Source of the DNA: Syntrophobacterales bacterium
GTDB taxonomy: Bacteria; Desulfobacterota; Syntrophorhabdia; Syntrophorhabdales; Syntrophorhabdaceae
Direction of reading: 5' to 3'
DNA length: 64,000 bases
Assembly: GCA_031274925.1 (NCBI GenBank)
Contig: JAISPL010000028.1
Location: 18,392 to 82,391 of the forward strand
Position numbers and translations under genes: made by a program. The notes under the pieces were generated by a model. It did not search any database and had not been told where the DNA came from. It saw only the letters and a list, made by a program, of their open reading frames with translations. Positions 9,211-18,047 of the stretch are shown piece after piece. Positions within the stretch are counted from its first letter, which is position 1. Every line of letters starts with the position of its first letter.

Positions 9211-9711
9211 GTGATTCGGATCGGCATTCTCTCGGATACTCATATTACTTCCATAAACGATGATTTCAAAAGAATACTGAAGAACATATTCCGTGACGTA
9301 GACATGATATTTCATGCGGGAGATATGACCTCAATGGTTGTGTATGATTATCTGTCAACATGGGATCTCAAGGCGGTGAGAGGGAATATGGACGATTTTA
9401 CGCTCAGAACTATCTTGCCCGACAAGCGGATCGAAGAGATTGAAGGAATTAAAATTGGGATTATACATGGGAGGGGTGGGCCTGATGGAATCGAAGAGCT
9501 GGTTTTGTCCGAATTTCAAGATGTAGACGCAGTGGTGTTCGGTCATTCTCATGTTCCACTGAACATTGTAAAAAAAGGTATCCACCTTTTCAATCCAGGA
9601 TCATTGAAAGGCAGATATTCGTACCCTGGAAGCGCGGGTATTCTGGAGTTAGATGGCGAGGTACGTTTTAAGCATCTTAGCGTTCATAACCCAACCTACC
9701 CACAAACCTGA
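9211..9711 (+). CDS. YfcE/MJ0936-type metallophosphoesterase
   Basis: A 166-residue calcineurin-like phosphoesterase. All metal-binding blocks are present in order: SDTH (residues 8-11), HAGDMT near 35-40, RGNMD near 59-63, an isolated His in IIHGRGG, and GHSH near 110-113. The family hydrolyses phosphodiesters such as bis-pNPP and 2',3'- or 3',5'-cyclic nucleotides with two metal ions; the natural substrate here is unknown. The start is GTG. The gene is divergent from lptF and followed by a strong terminator. Confidence 0.92.
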   Translation: MIRIGILSDTHITSINDDFKRILKNIFRDVDMIFHAGDMTSMVVYDYLSTWDLKAVRGNMDDFTLRTILPDKRIEEIEGIKIGIIHGRGGPDGIEELVLSEFQDVDAVVFGHSHVPLNIVKKGIHLFNPGSLKGRYSYPGSAGILELDGEVRFKHLSVHNPTYPQT

Positions 9712-9751
9712 TCTGACCCCGATACGCACAATGTGACAGAGACAGAGAAGG

Positions 9752-9789
9752 AATAAAGAATCCCTAGCGTGAGCTAGGGATTCTTTATT
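9752..9789 (+). terminator. Rho-independent terminator
   Basis: A perfect 17-base inverted repeat (9752-9768 and 9773-9789) with a GTGA loop and flanking A/T runs lies about 40 bases after the phosphoesterase stop codon. Confidence 0.9.
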
Positions 9790-10503
9790 TGGGTGCTGAG
9801 ATAAATACCCGGTGAAGGTTGAGTTTGCGGACAATAACACCACACCTTTCTTACACATAACGCCAACCGCCGGAACAAGATCCGTAACCAATCGGCCATA
9901 AAAACCGGGAGGACTTTCAGTTACACGTGTGAGGTAACGGATCAGAGAGGCTGATTTGAACCTTGAATATAAGGCCTCATCTACGAGTTGGGTGATTTTG
10001 AAGATAAATTTTAGCGACTTGAAAATCAAAGCCGACGATGGGAATTGAACCCGCGACCTGCTCATTACGAGTGAGCTGCTCTGCCTCTGAGCTACGTCGG
10101 CGTATAAACCGTTGTCAGTGCTTGAATTCTTAAGCAGTACGGACCTGACAGTGTGCGCATTTACCACCACATGCCACATACGATAATTTTCTATCATTTT
10201 CGAACAGCGGTTGTCAACGTAATGAATGGAGAAAAATAGATGAGTATGATCATCCAATCGACCGATCAATGGCAAAAGATGGAGGACTTGAGATGAATGA
10301 AAAAACAAATAAGGGCTATCAGGTACAAGGGCAGACGCAAGCATTTATCCTCCTTGTGATTTTCTGACCGCCATTGGACGCAGAAACTGGTCACACGAGT
10401 GTACGAATATTCAACTTACGATAAAAACTCTTGCGTAAGGGGTAGACACCGTATAAAGTTATGTAGCGTAGCGTGAACTTCCTTTTGTCGAAGAGGTGTA
10501 ATA
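9790..10503. other. Intergenic stretch carrying only tRNA-Thr
   Basis: Apart from the tRNA at 10030-10101 I see no gene. A long minus-strand frame across this region runs straight through the tRNA and the upstream terminator and is a chance frame. Confidence 0.6.
10030..10101 (-). tRNA. tRNA-Thr (anticodon CGT)
   Basis: A cloverleaf folds on the minus strand. The acceptor stem is GCCGACG/CGTCGGC, the D stem GCTC/GAGC with GG in the loop, and the anticodon stem GCTCA/TGAGC encloses loop CTCGTAA, giving anticodon CGT for ACG codons. The T arm carries the expected TTCAATT loop. The lower T stem is imperfect (one G-T and one C-A pair). No CCA is encoded. The gene lies alone in a 790-base intergenic stretch. 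Confidence 0.92.
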
Positions 10504-11484
10504 ATGCAGATTGAACAAACCTTCATGAATTTTCTGCTCCACCATCAGGAGCGGCATAACCGGACGTATCACTTTCTTGTTCTGATGGATGCCCTGATCA
10601 GCGCCGCGAAACACATAGAACATTACTATCTTACAGGAGCCCTGAAGGGGCGTCTCGGCCTTGCCAATACAGTCAATGTACAGGGAGAAAAAGTAATGCG
10701 GATGGACGAGATTGCCCATGAGATTGTCATCCATTATCTCAGGACTACCGAGAGGGTTATTCATGCCGTGAGCGAGGAAGCCGAAGGGATAATAGTTCTC
10801 AATGAAAATGGCGGTCGGTATTTTGTTTACTTCGACCCGCTGGATGGTTCCTCGAATGTGTCGCATGGTCTCCCCGTGGGGTTTATGTTTGCCATATCGA
10901 AAAGGAACCTTGAGGGCGCCGAGGACTGTCACCTGAGAGCGGGTACGGAATATATAGCCGCCGGGATGTTTGTTATCCCTACCGGTATGCTCACCATTGC
11001 ATTCCGAGATGCCGGGACTTGGAGGTTTCATATGGATGAGACCATGAACTATGTTAAACCTGTCAGGATGATGCTTCCCGAGGAAGACAAAAGCTGGGAA
11101 CTTTCATTCAATTCGGCAAATCGTGCAACCTATTCGCACAAGGTACGGGAATGGATTTCCAAAAACGAAAACAAGTATTCGTTTAGGTACTTGGGGGCCC
11201 TTGCGGGAGACTTTCATCGAATACTCTCCAACGGGGGAATGTTTATGTATCCGGCCATCGTGAACCATCCAAACCCTGCCAAGAACAGGCCTGAAGGAAA
11301 ACTTCGCCTTCTGTACGAGGCTTCTGTTGTTTCGTTTATGTGCAGGGAAGCAGGGGGTTCTGCAATAGATGAAACCGGCACGCCGATTCTTGGCATTGAG
11401 CCGAAGACACATCACCAGCGCACCGCCCTGTACGTGGGGACTAAGCGTCTCATTGACGACATAGGACAAGCTCTGAAGCAGTAA
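10504..11484 (+). CDS. fbp: Fructose-1,6-bisphosphatase, class I
   Basis: A 326-residue class I FBPase that dephosphorylates fructose-1,6-bisphosphate in gluconeogenesis. The metal and phosphate site FDPLDGSSN is at residues 110-118, with an acidic EE pair at 91-92. The LGALAGDFHRIL segment matches the family's substrate-binding region, and RPEGKLRLLYEA matches the C-terminal signature. Length is normal. No operon partner is adjacent. Presence fits an anaerobe that must make sugars from small organic acids. Confidence 0.95.
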   Translation: MQIEQTFMNFLLHHQERHNRTYHFLVLMDALISAAKHIEHYYLTGALKGRLGLANTVNVQGEKVMRMDEIAHEIVIHYLRTTERVIHAVSEEAEGIIVLNENGGRYFVYFDPLDGSSNVSHGLPVGFMFAISKRNLEGAEDCHLRAGTEYIAAGMFVIPTGMLTIAFRDAGTWRFHMDETMNYVKPVRMMLPEEDKSWELSFNSANRATYSHKVREWISKNENKYSFRYLGALAGDFHRILSNGGMFMYPAIVNHPNPAKNRPEGKLRLLYEASVVSFMCREAGGSAIDETGTPILGIEPKTHHQRTALYVGTKRLIDDIGQALKQ

Positions 11485-11596
11485 TAATACCCGGCTGTGT
11501 TACGGGGACAGAGAGTTTTTCTTGATAAAAGTAGACGTATCATTAATAAAGTTCCCCAATGGATCACGTCGGTCCGGTAATACAAAGGAGAGTCCC

Positions 11597-12391
11597 ATGA
11601 AGAGAATCTGTGCGATCCTTACCCTTGTCGTTGTCTTGACGGTTGCCACCTCGGCCTTTGCAGGCCCGGCCTTAGATAAAATTATGAAAAAAGGTGAGCT
11701 TGTAGTTGGTACCTCCGGTGATTATCCTCCTTTCAGCGCGAAATCCAAAGACGGTAAGCTGATGGGATTTGATGTTGATCTCGCTGGAATGATAGCAGAT
11801 GCCATGAATTTGAAGGTGAAGGTGATCCAGATTCCTTTTGTCGATCTTCTCACGAGTCTCGAAACGGGAAAGATCGACATGGTTGTTTCAGCTATGACCA
11901 TAACCACGAAGCGAAACCTGAAATTCGCTTTTGTGGGTCCTTATTTTGTCTCAGGGCAGGCGCTTCTCACCACGGAGGAGACGGCCATTAGGGTCGGCAA
12001 CATCAAAGAGATTAATAAAGCTGATTTTGTTCTCGCAGTTCCGGCGGGTACTACGAGCGAACTTATCGCCAAGAAATATCTTAAGAGCACTCAACTTATA
12101 GTTACAAACGATATGGACAGCGCTGCTAAGCTCTTGCTGGATGGGAAGGTGAATGCTGTGTTGACCGACAACGCAACAGCGACTGTGGTAAGTTTTAGGT
12201 TTAACTCCAAGGGGATAATTTCGACCGGGCCCATTACCTTTGAGCTCATAGGCATTGCGATACCAGGGGATGATTCACTTTTCATAAACTTTCTCGAAAA
12301 TCTGATCGGTACCCTGAAAGCCGGAGGTGAGCTTGACGAACTTACGGAAAAGTGGTTCAAGAACTCTTCGTGGGTAAGAGATCTGCCCTAA
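11597..12391 (+). CDS. Periplasmic amino-acid-type binding protein (SBP family 3)
   Basis: A 264-residue exported solute-binding protein. The chosen ATG at 11597 has AAGGAG upstream and opens directly into a signal peptide (MKRICAILTLVV, cut after AFA); the frame runs further upstream, but that part does not look like protein start. Family-3 signatures are visible: GTSGDYPPFS, MGFDVDLAGMIADAM and a basic TTKRNLKFAF. Members bind polar amino acids and feed an ABC importer. No permease or ATPase gene is adjacent, so the importer must be encoded elsewhere, or the protein serves as a sensor. Confidence 0.9.
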   Translation: MKRICAILTLVVVLTVATSAFAGPALDKIMKKGELVVGTSGDYPPFSAKSKDGKLMGFDVDLAGMIADAMNLKVKVIQIPFVDLLTSLETGKIDMVVSAMTITTKRNLKFAFVGPYFVSGQALLTTEETAIRVGNIKEINKADFVLAVPAGTTSELIAKKYLKSTQLIVTNDMDSAAKLLLDGKVNAVLTDNATATVVSFRFNSKGIISTGPITFELIGIAIPGDDSLFINFLENLIGTLKAGGELDELTEKWFKNSSWVRDLP

Positions 12392-12844
12392 ACGCCTAAA
12401 TTACCCCCGGTCGCCTGTTAGGATGAGACCCTTCCTGGTTCCAGTGATTTGGATTTTTTGGGGCTAGGATGACGGTTTGCTATCATCAAAGAGTCGGGGG
12501 GAGATTTTTATCGCGAGAAAAAGTAGTGCTTTCATGAGATACCTAATGAGAGTTGCCCGGCGTAAGTTTGGAGGACGAGACGCTCTTAAAAGGTCGCTGA
12601 AAGCGGGATGGGTATAGAGTAGAAGCCGGCCTCAAGCTTTGGCGGTTACGTAATGAACTGTGAGATCTCCTTATAAGTCTTAATTATATGATATGCGTTG
12701 TTTCGGCTGTCATAGCACTTCATGTTAAAAATTCACAAAAAAGCGCGGTAGGCGGTTGTATAAGGAGCTCAAACGGCATGGCTTTTCGGAGCCGGACTGT
12801 TGTAACACGATTCCCCATGAGGAAGATGACCACGAGATCTCCTG
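12392..12844. other. Intergenic stretch, nothing recognised
   Basis: About 450 bases between convergent genes (binding protein and cobC). I found no gene, clear terminator hairpin or repeat here. Confidence 0.5.
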
Positions 12845-13462
12845 CTACATATAATAAGTAAAATTAATGAGTTTCACCACCGTACTACCGTCTTCATAGA
12901 CATCAAGGATGCTAATTCCACCGTAATCCTGCGCTAGCCTGAACAGATGGGAAAACTTCAGGCCAAGTTTTGAGCACAGGACCAGCCTCAGTACACCTCC
13001 GTGCGCCACGACAGCTATGGTCTGACTGCGGTGTTCGGCCAGTATCCCATCAATCGCAAGGTTTATTCTCTTTTCCGCATCTCTTAGGGTCTCGCCTCCA
13101 GGGGGAGAGTGGGTTTCAGGATCGGCAAGCCATAATCGAAAATGGTCAGTATATGCCTTGGCGATTTCCTCGAAACTCAGACCCTCCCATGCCCCGAAGC
13201 TGATCTCATTGAGGCCCGTCAAGGCCCTTAGGCTAATACTGTGAGGTCTAGAGATGATGGACCCGCTTTCGGTGCAGCGGGAAAGAGCTGAACTGTATAT
13301 GTGGTCAAGGTGAAAGCGTGAAAGGAAAGCGCTCGCCATCTTCATACGTGATCGCCCCTTTTCGGACAAGGGAATATCCAGAGCGCCTTTATATATCTTC
13401 TTTGTTTCTTCATCCGCCGTGTCGCCATGACGAATGAGGAAAAGCCTGGTCACACCGCTCAT
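12845..13462 (-). CDS. cobC: Alpha-ribazole phosphatase CobC (histidine phosphatase)
   Basis: A 205-residue histidine phosphatase. The catalytic RHG motif is at residues 11-13 (LIRHGDT), a second Arg/His cluster includes SALSRCTES, and the proton-donor region is FGAWEGLSFEEI. The last catalytic His is in VVAHGG near residue 150. CobC removes phosphate from alpha-ribazole-5'-phosphate or adenosylcobalamin-5'-phosphate. Position directly after cobS supports CobC over a general phosphoglycerate-mutase-like enzyme. The ATG at 13462 is preferred because GGAGG lies eight bases upstream; the longer GTG start would include that ribosome site. Confidence 0.87.
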   Translation of the reverse strand: MSGVTRLFLIRHGDTADEETKKIYKGALDIPLSEKGRSRMKMASAFLSRFHLDHIYSSALSRCTESGSIISRPHSISLRALTGLNEISFGAWEGLSFEEIAKAYTDHFRLWLADPETHSPPGGETLRDAEKRINLAIDGILAEHRSQTIAVVAHGGVLRLVLCSKLGLKFSHLFRLAQDYGGISILDVYEDGSTVVKLINFTYYM

Positions 13463-13487
13463 GAGTTTTACCTCCACTTTGTCGGTC

Positions 13488-14285
13488 TTAGAGCCATAGA
13501 AAACCTATGGCAGGGAGGAGTACCTCCGCTAATTCACTAACAGCGCCTATTGTATCCCCCGTTAAACCTCCGAACTTCTTTTTGCAAAAGGCTACCCAAA
13601 GAAGACCTAATATATAAAGGGATACCGAGAAGAGAAAGAAAAGCATGGTTATATTGCGCCACGTCACCTCCGGGAGGGAACAAGATGTGATAAAGTAGAT
13701 AACCGCCAGTAATAATGTCGATTCAACAAGAACAGCGGAATTGACGTGACGGATGAATATATTGCCCAGCCCGGTATCTCTGACAGACCTGCCGTGGTAT
13801 ATTATGGGTACCATAATCCATTTCGAAAAGACAGGCATGAGGAATAATACATATAACACATCCCAGGTCAGTCCTTTCTGAAGTAATCCGCTCACAAAGA
13901 GGTACTTGAGCAAAAGCACCGATATTATCGCCACGACCCCGATCGCCCCAATCGTGCTGTCTTTCATCACCGAAAGCCTTTGTTCTGTATCTCGCATGGG
14001 GTCTCCGGTTGTTTTCACGGATACTGCATCCGCCGTATCGGCAAGACCGTCAATATGGAATCCCCAGTTTGTGATAAGAAGAATGATGATGACGAGTCCG
14101 CTTGCTATGTCCGCTGAGAACATCAGGCTGAAGAAAAAGGCCGCACATACTGCGGATAATCCTTGAAGAACGCCTACGGCAGGAAAAAAGACCGCCGACT
14201 GGCCTATCTCCTTTTCGGAGAGATTGCCTTTGATCTTGACCGGGATTCGGGTGAGGAACTGAAGAGCGACAAGGAACTCTTTCAC
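13488..14285 (-). CDS. cobS: Adenosylcobinamide-GDP ribazoletransferase CobS
   Basis: A 265-residue integral membrane enzyme that joins adenosylcobinamide-GDP to alpha-ribazole, the last step of the cobalamin nucleotide loop. The FLTRIPV N-terminus, the GFHIDGLADTADAV acidic motif near 75-88, and about six hydrophobic segments are typical of CobS/CobV. It lies between cobU (9-base gap) and cobC (25-base gap) on the same strand, forming a clear pathway operon. Confidence 0.94.
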   Translation of the reverse strand: MKEFLVALQFLTRIPVKIKGNLSEKEIGQSAVFFPAVGVLQGLSAVCAAFFFSLMFSADIASGLVIIILLITNWGFHIDGLADTADAVSVKTTGDPMRDTEQRLSVMKDSTIGAIGVVAIISVLLLKYLFVSGLLQKGLTWDVLYVLFLMPVFSKWIMVPIIYHGRSVRDTGLGNIFIRHVNSAVLVESTLLLAVIYFITSCSLPEVTWRNITMLFFLFSVSLYILGLLWVAFCKKKFGGLTGDTIGAVSELAEVLLPAIGFLWL

Positions 14286-14294
14286 CTGCCGTCC

Positions 14295-14870
14295 TTATCT
14301 TTCCGGTCCATCTCCACCGGAGAGACCTGTGTCCGGGGAGATTTTCAAGCCTGTTTCACCCTTTATTGTGACAGGGATACCCGCGGTCATCAGGATGACT
14401 CTGTCAGCCACGGAGGCAATCATTTTATTTAGGAGTCCAAGCTGGTCCCTGTAGACTCTTCCAAGAGGATATTCAGGCACAACGCCCATCCCAACTTCGT
14501 TGGAGACAAGGTATACGTCTGCGTCAGAACATCTGAGAAGTGCTTTCACTAGCGACTCAAACTCCTCTTTTAGGCTTAGCTCCTTGTGAAGAAGGTTAGA
14601 AACCCACAGGGTAATACAGTCGATCAGTATAACAGGATATTTGTTGCCTATACCCTTGAGCACGCTCTTAATATCAATCGGCTCCTCGAATGTATCCCAC
14701 TCTGGCCCCCGTTCCGCTTTGTGACGGGCTATCCGTCTTTCCATTTCCCGGTCAAGGGCTTCTGCTGTGGCGATAAAAGCTTTCCTTCCCTTGAGTAAGT
14801 TTGCTTCGCCGAGCGCATAGGTACTCTTTCCGCTTCTTGCGCCGCCAAGAATGAAAGTGATCTTCCCCAT
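14295..14870 (-). CDS. cobU: Adenosylcobinamide kinase/guanylyltransferase CobU
   Basis: A 191-residue bifunctional enzyme that phosphorylates adenosylcobinamide and transfers GMP to it. The P-loop GGARSGKS is at residues 9-16, RHKAERGPEWDT carries the conserved basic and His residues, and VSNEVGMGVVPEYPLGR is a family signature. The start at 14870 has GGAGG seven bases upstream and gives normal family length; the frame runs about 117 codons further upstream but that extension does not resemble CobU. It is the first gene of cobU-cobS-cobC. CobT is not in the window. Confidence 0.94.
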   Translation of the reverse strand: MGKITFILGGARSGKSTYALGEANLLKGRKAFIATAEALDREMERRIARHKAERGPEWDTFEEPIDIKSVLKGIGNKYPVILIDCITLWVSNLLHKELSLKEEFESLVKALLRCSDADVYLVSNEVGMGVVPEYPLGRVYRDQLGLLNKMIASVADRVILMTAGIPVTIKGETGLKISPDTGLSGGDGPER

Positions 14871-15261
14871 CTGATCCTCCGAGTTATATCGCATATACTC
14901 GTTCCATTTCAACTGTTTTGCCGCCAATGACCTACTACAGCGAGAAAAACGAAAAGCCGACGCAGTTGCGGCACAGTTGAGATTTTTCCATGCACTTTCA
15001 TTGAAAACTGACTCATGATAATTTGTGTAACATGGTAGCGGTAAGAATGCAATGTAAGGCGGTTCGGTTGTGCTCAATTTAATTTCCCATACCACGAGGG
15101 ACCATGTTGCGACAGAAACTGGTGGGTCTGAAAGAGGGGATAGCAGGTGCAGGAGAATGGCCGAATAGAAAGAGCTGCATGACAGTAAGACGGAAAAGGG
15201 ATAGTGATCTCTGTGTAGCAAAATGATATTTGCAATACGGGTTGAGGCGAGTTACTTTCTA
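14871..15261. other. Upstream region of cobU, no riboswitch seen
   Basis: About 390 bases separate cobU from the IS relic. I looked for a B12-box (GCCACTG-like) of a cobalamin riboswitch on the minus strand and did not find one. No gene was recognised. Confidence 0.45.
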
Positions 15262-15951
15262 GGCACTGTTAACCCTAATTGAGCCAAACAACTGCAAAGC
15301 AAAAATACACAAAGCCCAAATAGATAACATCCAGTTTGTCATAGCGTGTATATATCCTGCGAAACTCCTTTATACGTCGAAACTAATCGCTCGACAACAT
15401 TTCTGCGTTATCATATTGCCATGGCTTTTTGCGGTTTCTCTTTGACGGAACAACGGGCAGGTAACCCAAGGATTTAGCCTGATACCGCATTTCGCCACCT
15501 TCATACGCCCGATCCATCAAGGATTAGCTATTTTCCCTTTGGTCAACAAGAGCTTGCGCCTTGAGAGCATCACTGCCGTGACGATCTTATCATCTGCGGA
15601 TACCACATGAAGCTTGGTGTTCCAACCCCCTCGAGTCTTTCCAATTGCTTTTTAATGCGCCACAGCCGTTCTACATTGATAAGGGCAATTTGCTCTTTTT
15701 GGAGTGCTAAAAATAAGCGTTCTGCGGTTAACACGTTTATATACCGTATACCACTTCCCGTAGGATTCCGGCAATGCCCTCCACTTGCAGCCATTTTCCG
15801 CGATATACAGTATGGCATTGATTAATCTTTGATTTTCAATGCTCACATTGCCCCGCTGTGTTGGCAAATACTGTTCTATACACTTGTATTGCTTTTCAGT
15901 TATAATCATTCTTTGATTCTATCGCTATAATTATTTAGTGGTAGCAGTTCC
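15262..15951 (-). mobile_element. Decayed IS5-family insertion sequence
   Basis: A relic of about 690 bases. Its left end, GGCACTGTTAACC at 15262-15274, matches the complement of GGTAGCAGTTCC at 15940-15951 at most positions, so these are probably the eroded terminal inverted repeats. Between them lies a frameshifted transposase reading on the minus strand. The element is shorter than intact IS5-group elements and is certainly non-autonomous. Confidence 0.75.
15275..15909 (-). pseudogene. IS5-family transposase pseudogene
   Basis: The N-terminal part (15652-15909) is in frame and reads MIITEKQYKCIEQYLP, then NAILYIAENGCKWRALPESY, typical of the IS5/IS1031 N-terminal domain. Downstream the match jumps frames and contains stops. 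Pieces recognisable as the C-terminal DDE region include MDRAYEG, MRYQAKSLGYLPVVP and the end IKEFRRIYTRYDKLD. The catalytic core is interrupted and part of it is deleted. Confidence 0.85.
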
Positions 15952-16156
15952 TACAACAAAAAAGCATGTCCCGGCGTCGGATGTGCCACGTCAGCAGGAA
16001 AGGTGAGCCTTCTGGATCCGGAATCCGGTAAGGAAAACTCCTTGACCTATGGTGAAAGACGAGATACTTAGAGGCGAAAAGGAAGCACCGTCGGGGTAAT
16101 AACTGGCGAATGCAAAAGGATTGACTTGCAATGGAAAAGATGCGCAAATATGTGCC

Positions 16157-16930
16157 ATGAATAGTCTGCATGCGGTCATTTTCGGTATAGTAGAAGGTAT
16201 TACCGAGTTTTTGCCTATATCATCCACAGGTCATCTCATGCTTACGGCACACGCGATGGGACTCGCCCAGACACCATTCCTCAAATCGTTCGAAATCGTG
16301 ATACAGTTCGGGGCCATTCTGTCGGTGGTGGTACTATATCGGCGGCCTCTTCTCGTCGACTTTGAGGTAATGAAAAGAGTGGCCGTGGCTTTCATCCCCA
16401 CAGGAGTTCTTGGCCTCACAGTCTATAAGCTTATCAAGAAGTATCTCCTTTCGAGCAACACCGTGGTCCTCTGGGCTTTATTGCTTGGAGGGGTTTTTCT
16501 CATCGTTTTTGAGCTTCTGCACAAGGAAGATGAGGATGGGATAGAAGACCTCTCCAGGATCCCATATGGTACTTCCATTCTTATCGGACTTTTTCAGTCG
16601 ATTGCCATGATACCGGGGGTTTCGAGGTCAGCTGCCACAATTGTGGGGGGGCTGGTACTCGGCCTCAAGAGAAGAACGATAGTGGAATTCTCCTTTCTCC
16701 TTGCCGTACCTACCATGCTGGCCGCCACCGGTCTCGATCTTGTCAAGAATGTGGGACAATTCGATGTCGGACAGATCCATTTTCTCTCGATCGGGTTTGT
16801 GATCTCTTTTTTTGCTGCTCTGGCGGGAGTGAAGTATCTGCTGAGCTTCATAAAAAATCATACCTTTATCCCGTTCGGTGTTTACAGGATTGCGCTTGTA
16901 GCTGTATTCTGGTACATCATGTACAGGTGA
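16157..16930 (+). CDS. uppP: Undecaprenyl-diphosphatase UppP (BacA)
   Basis: A 257-residue integral membrane enzyme that recycles undecaprenyl diphosphate for peptidoglycan and polysaccharide synthesis; the family also confers bacitracin tolerance. The signature EGITEFLPISSTGHL near residues 11-25 and the second motif PGVSRSAATIVGGL near 155-168 contain the catalytic Glu, Ser and Arg residues. An earlier in-frame TTG at 16121 exists, but the ATG at 16157 aligns with the usual N-terminus. It sits downstream of the IS relic. Confidence 0.93.
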   Translation: MNSLHAVIFGIVEGITEFLPISSTGHLMLTAHAMGLAQTPFLKSFEIVIQFGAILSVVVLYRRPLLVDFEVMKRVAVAFIPTGVLGLTVYKLIKKYLLSSNTVVLWALLLGGVFLIVFELLHKEDEDGIEDLSRIPYGTSILIGLFQSIAMIPGVSRSAATIVGGLVLGLKRRTIVEFSFLLAVPTMLAATGLDLVKNVGQFDVGQIHFLSIGFVISFFAALAGVKYLLSFIKNHTFIPFGVYRIALVAVFWYIMYR

Positions 16931-16984
16931 CGGGAGATTTCAGGTTCGAATCAATCTATGCGGCCGGCAGGTAAGGAGGGTCAG

Positions 16985-17407
16985 ATGCGAGAAGACCTTA
17001 TAAAAGATATGTTTAACGAATGCGGTGTGGCGGCACTCTTGGGCATAGAGGTGACGGAGGCGACCGACGGGATTGCCCGGGGCAGGCTTTCTATAAGAAA
17101 GGAGTATCTCAATGTGTTCGGTGATCTGCATGGAGGTATTACCTTTGCTTTTGCAGACCATATCGGCGGTGCATGCTCGAACACGCTCCCCCACAAAACG
17201 GTTTTGCTGGAATCCTCCATACATTATACGAGAGGGACAAGAGGAAGGGAGGTTTTTGCCGAGGCCGTCCTTACGCACTGCGGAAAGAAAATAGGCAGGG
17301 TGGATACGAAGGTATATGATGATAGCGGAGCGATTGTGGCCTTTATTCACCAGATTTTCTACATAATGAAAGATGAGCACGCAGGAACGGCTTCTCAAAA
17401 TATTTAG
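16985..17407 (+). CDS. PaaI-type hotdog-fold thioesterase
   Basis: A 140-residue hotdog thioesterase. The HGGITFAFAD stretch near residues 50-59 contains the PaaI HGG motif and its catalytic Asp. Family members hydrolyse aromatic or short acyl-CoA thioesters; here that could fit an aromatic-degrading syntroph, which is inference only. The ATG at 16985 has GGAGG five bases upstream. Its 3' end overlaps the next gene by 35 bases in a different frame. Confidence 0.87.
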   Translation: MREDLIKDMFNECGVAALLGIEVTEATDGIARGRLSIRKEYLNVFGDLHGGITFAFADHIGGACSNTLPHKTVLLESSIHYTRGTRGREVFAEAVLTHCGKKIGRVDTKVYDDSGAIVAFIHQIFYIMKDEHAGTASQNI

Positions 17408-18047
17408 CATCCTCCTCGGTGCCTTCGGGGAACGGCATTGGTGGCCCGGAGATACACCTCTTGAGATTATAGTGGGAGCTGTGCTTACCCAGAATACATC
17501 TTGGAAGAACGTGGCAAAGGCCATAGGAAACATGAAAGCAAATGGCATCATGGACATCACGAAGCTTTACGAAATTGACCCGAGAGACCTTGCGGATACC
17601 ATAAGGCCCTCAGGTTTTTTCAATATAAAATCAAAGAGATTGAAGAATGTTATTAATTTTATATATGATCAATTTGATGGAACTATAGAGAATTTAAGAA
17701 CTATTGATACGGAAAGGCTGAGAAAACTATTGCTCGGTATTAATGGAATGGGTCCAGAAACAGTGGACAGCATTCTTCTTTATGCCTTGGACCGGCCGAT
17801 ATTCGTGATTGATGCATACACGAAGAGGTTTCTCAAGAACCACAGGTTGTATGCGGACAGGGAAAGTTATAATGACCTGCAGGACTACTTTCAGGGGAAC
17901 CTTCCGTGTGATACGTATCTTTATAACGAATACCATGCACTCATTGTCGTGCTATGCCAGACATATTGCAAAAAAGACCCGCTATGTGGAGACTGTCCCC
18001 TGAAGGACGACCTTGACCTGCATGATAATTTGGTGATCAATAGCTGA
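17373..18047 (+). CDS. HhH-GPD DNA glycosylase, EndoIII/MagIII-like
   Basis: A 224-residue base-excision repair glycosylase. The N-terminal AVLTQNTSWKNV and the helix-hairpin-helix LLGINGMGPETVDSI (near 113-127), followed by VIDAYTKR with the essential Asp, define the HhH-GPD fold. Where EndoIII has its catalytic Lys (VGRKTA), this protein has Glu (MGPETV), as in MagIII-type monofunctional glycosylases. Cysteines at 195, 199, 205 and 208 do not match the full EndoIII C-x6-C-x2-C-x5-C set, since the last Cys is absent. The gene overlaps the thioesterase gene upstream and converges on purM with an 11-base overlap. Confidence 0.85.
   Translation: MSTQERLLKIFSILLGAFGERHWWPGDTPLEIIVGAVLTQNTSWKNVAKAIGNMKANGIMDITKLYEIDPRDLADTIRPSGFFNIKSKRLKNVINFIYDQFDGTIENLRTIDTERLRKLLLGINGMGPETVDSILLYALDRPIFVIDAYTKRFLKNHRLYADRESYNDLQDYFQGNLPCDTYLYNEYHALIVVLCQTYCKKDPLCGDCPLKDDLDLHDNLVINS

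Noticed and set aside
9649..10344. Minus-strand open frame of 231 codons
   Set aside because: It passes straight through tRNA-Thr and a terminator; the translated tRNA gives a familiar false peptide.
14871..15261. Cobalamin riboswitch upstream of cobU
   Set aside because: No B12-box or matching paired elements could be seen by eye.
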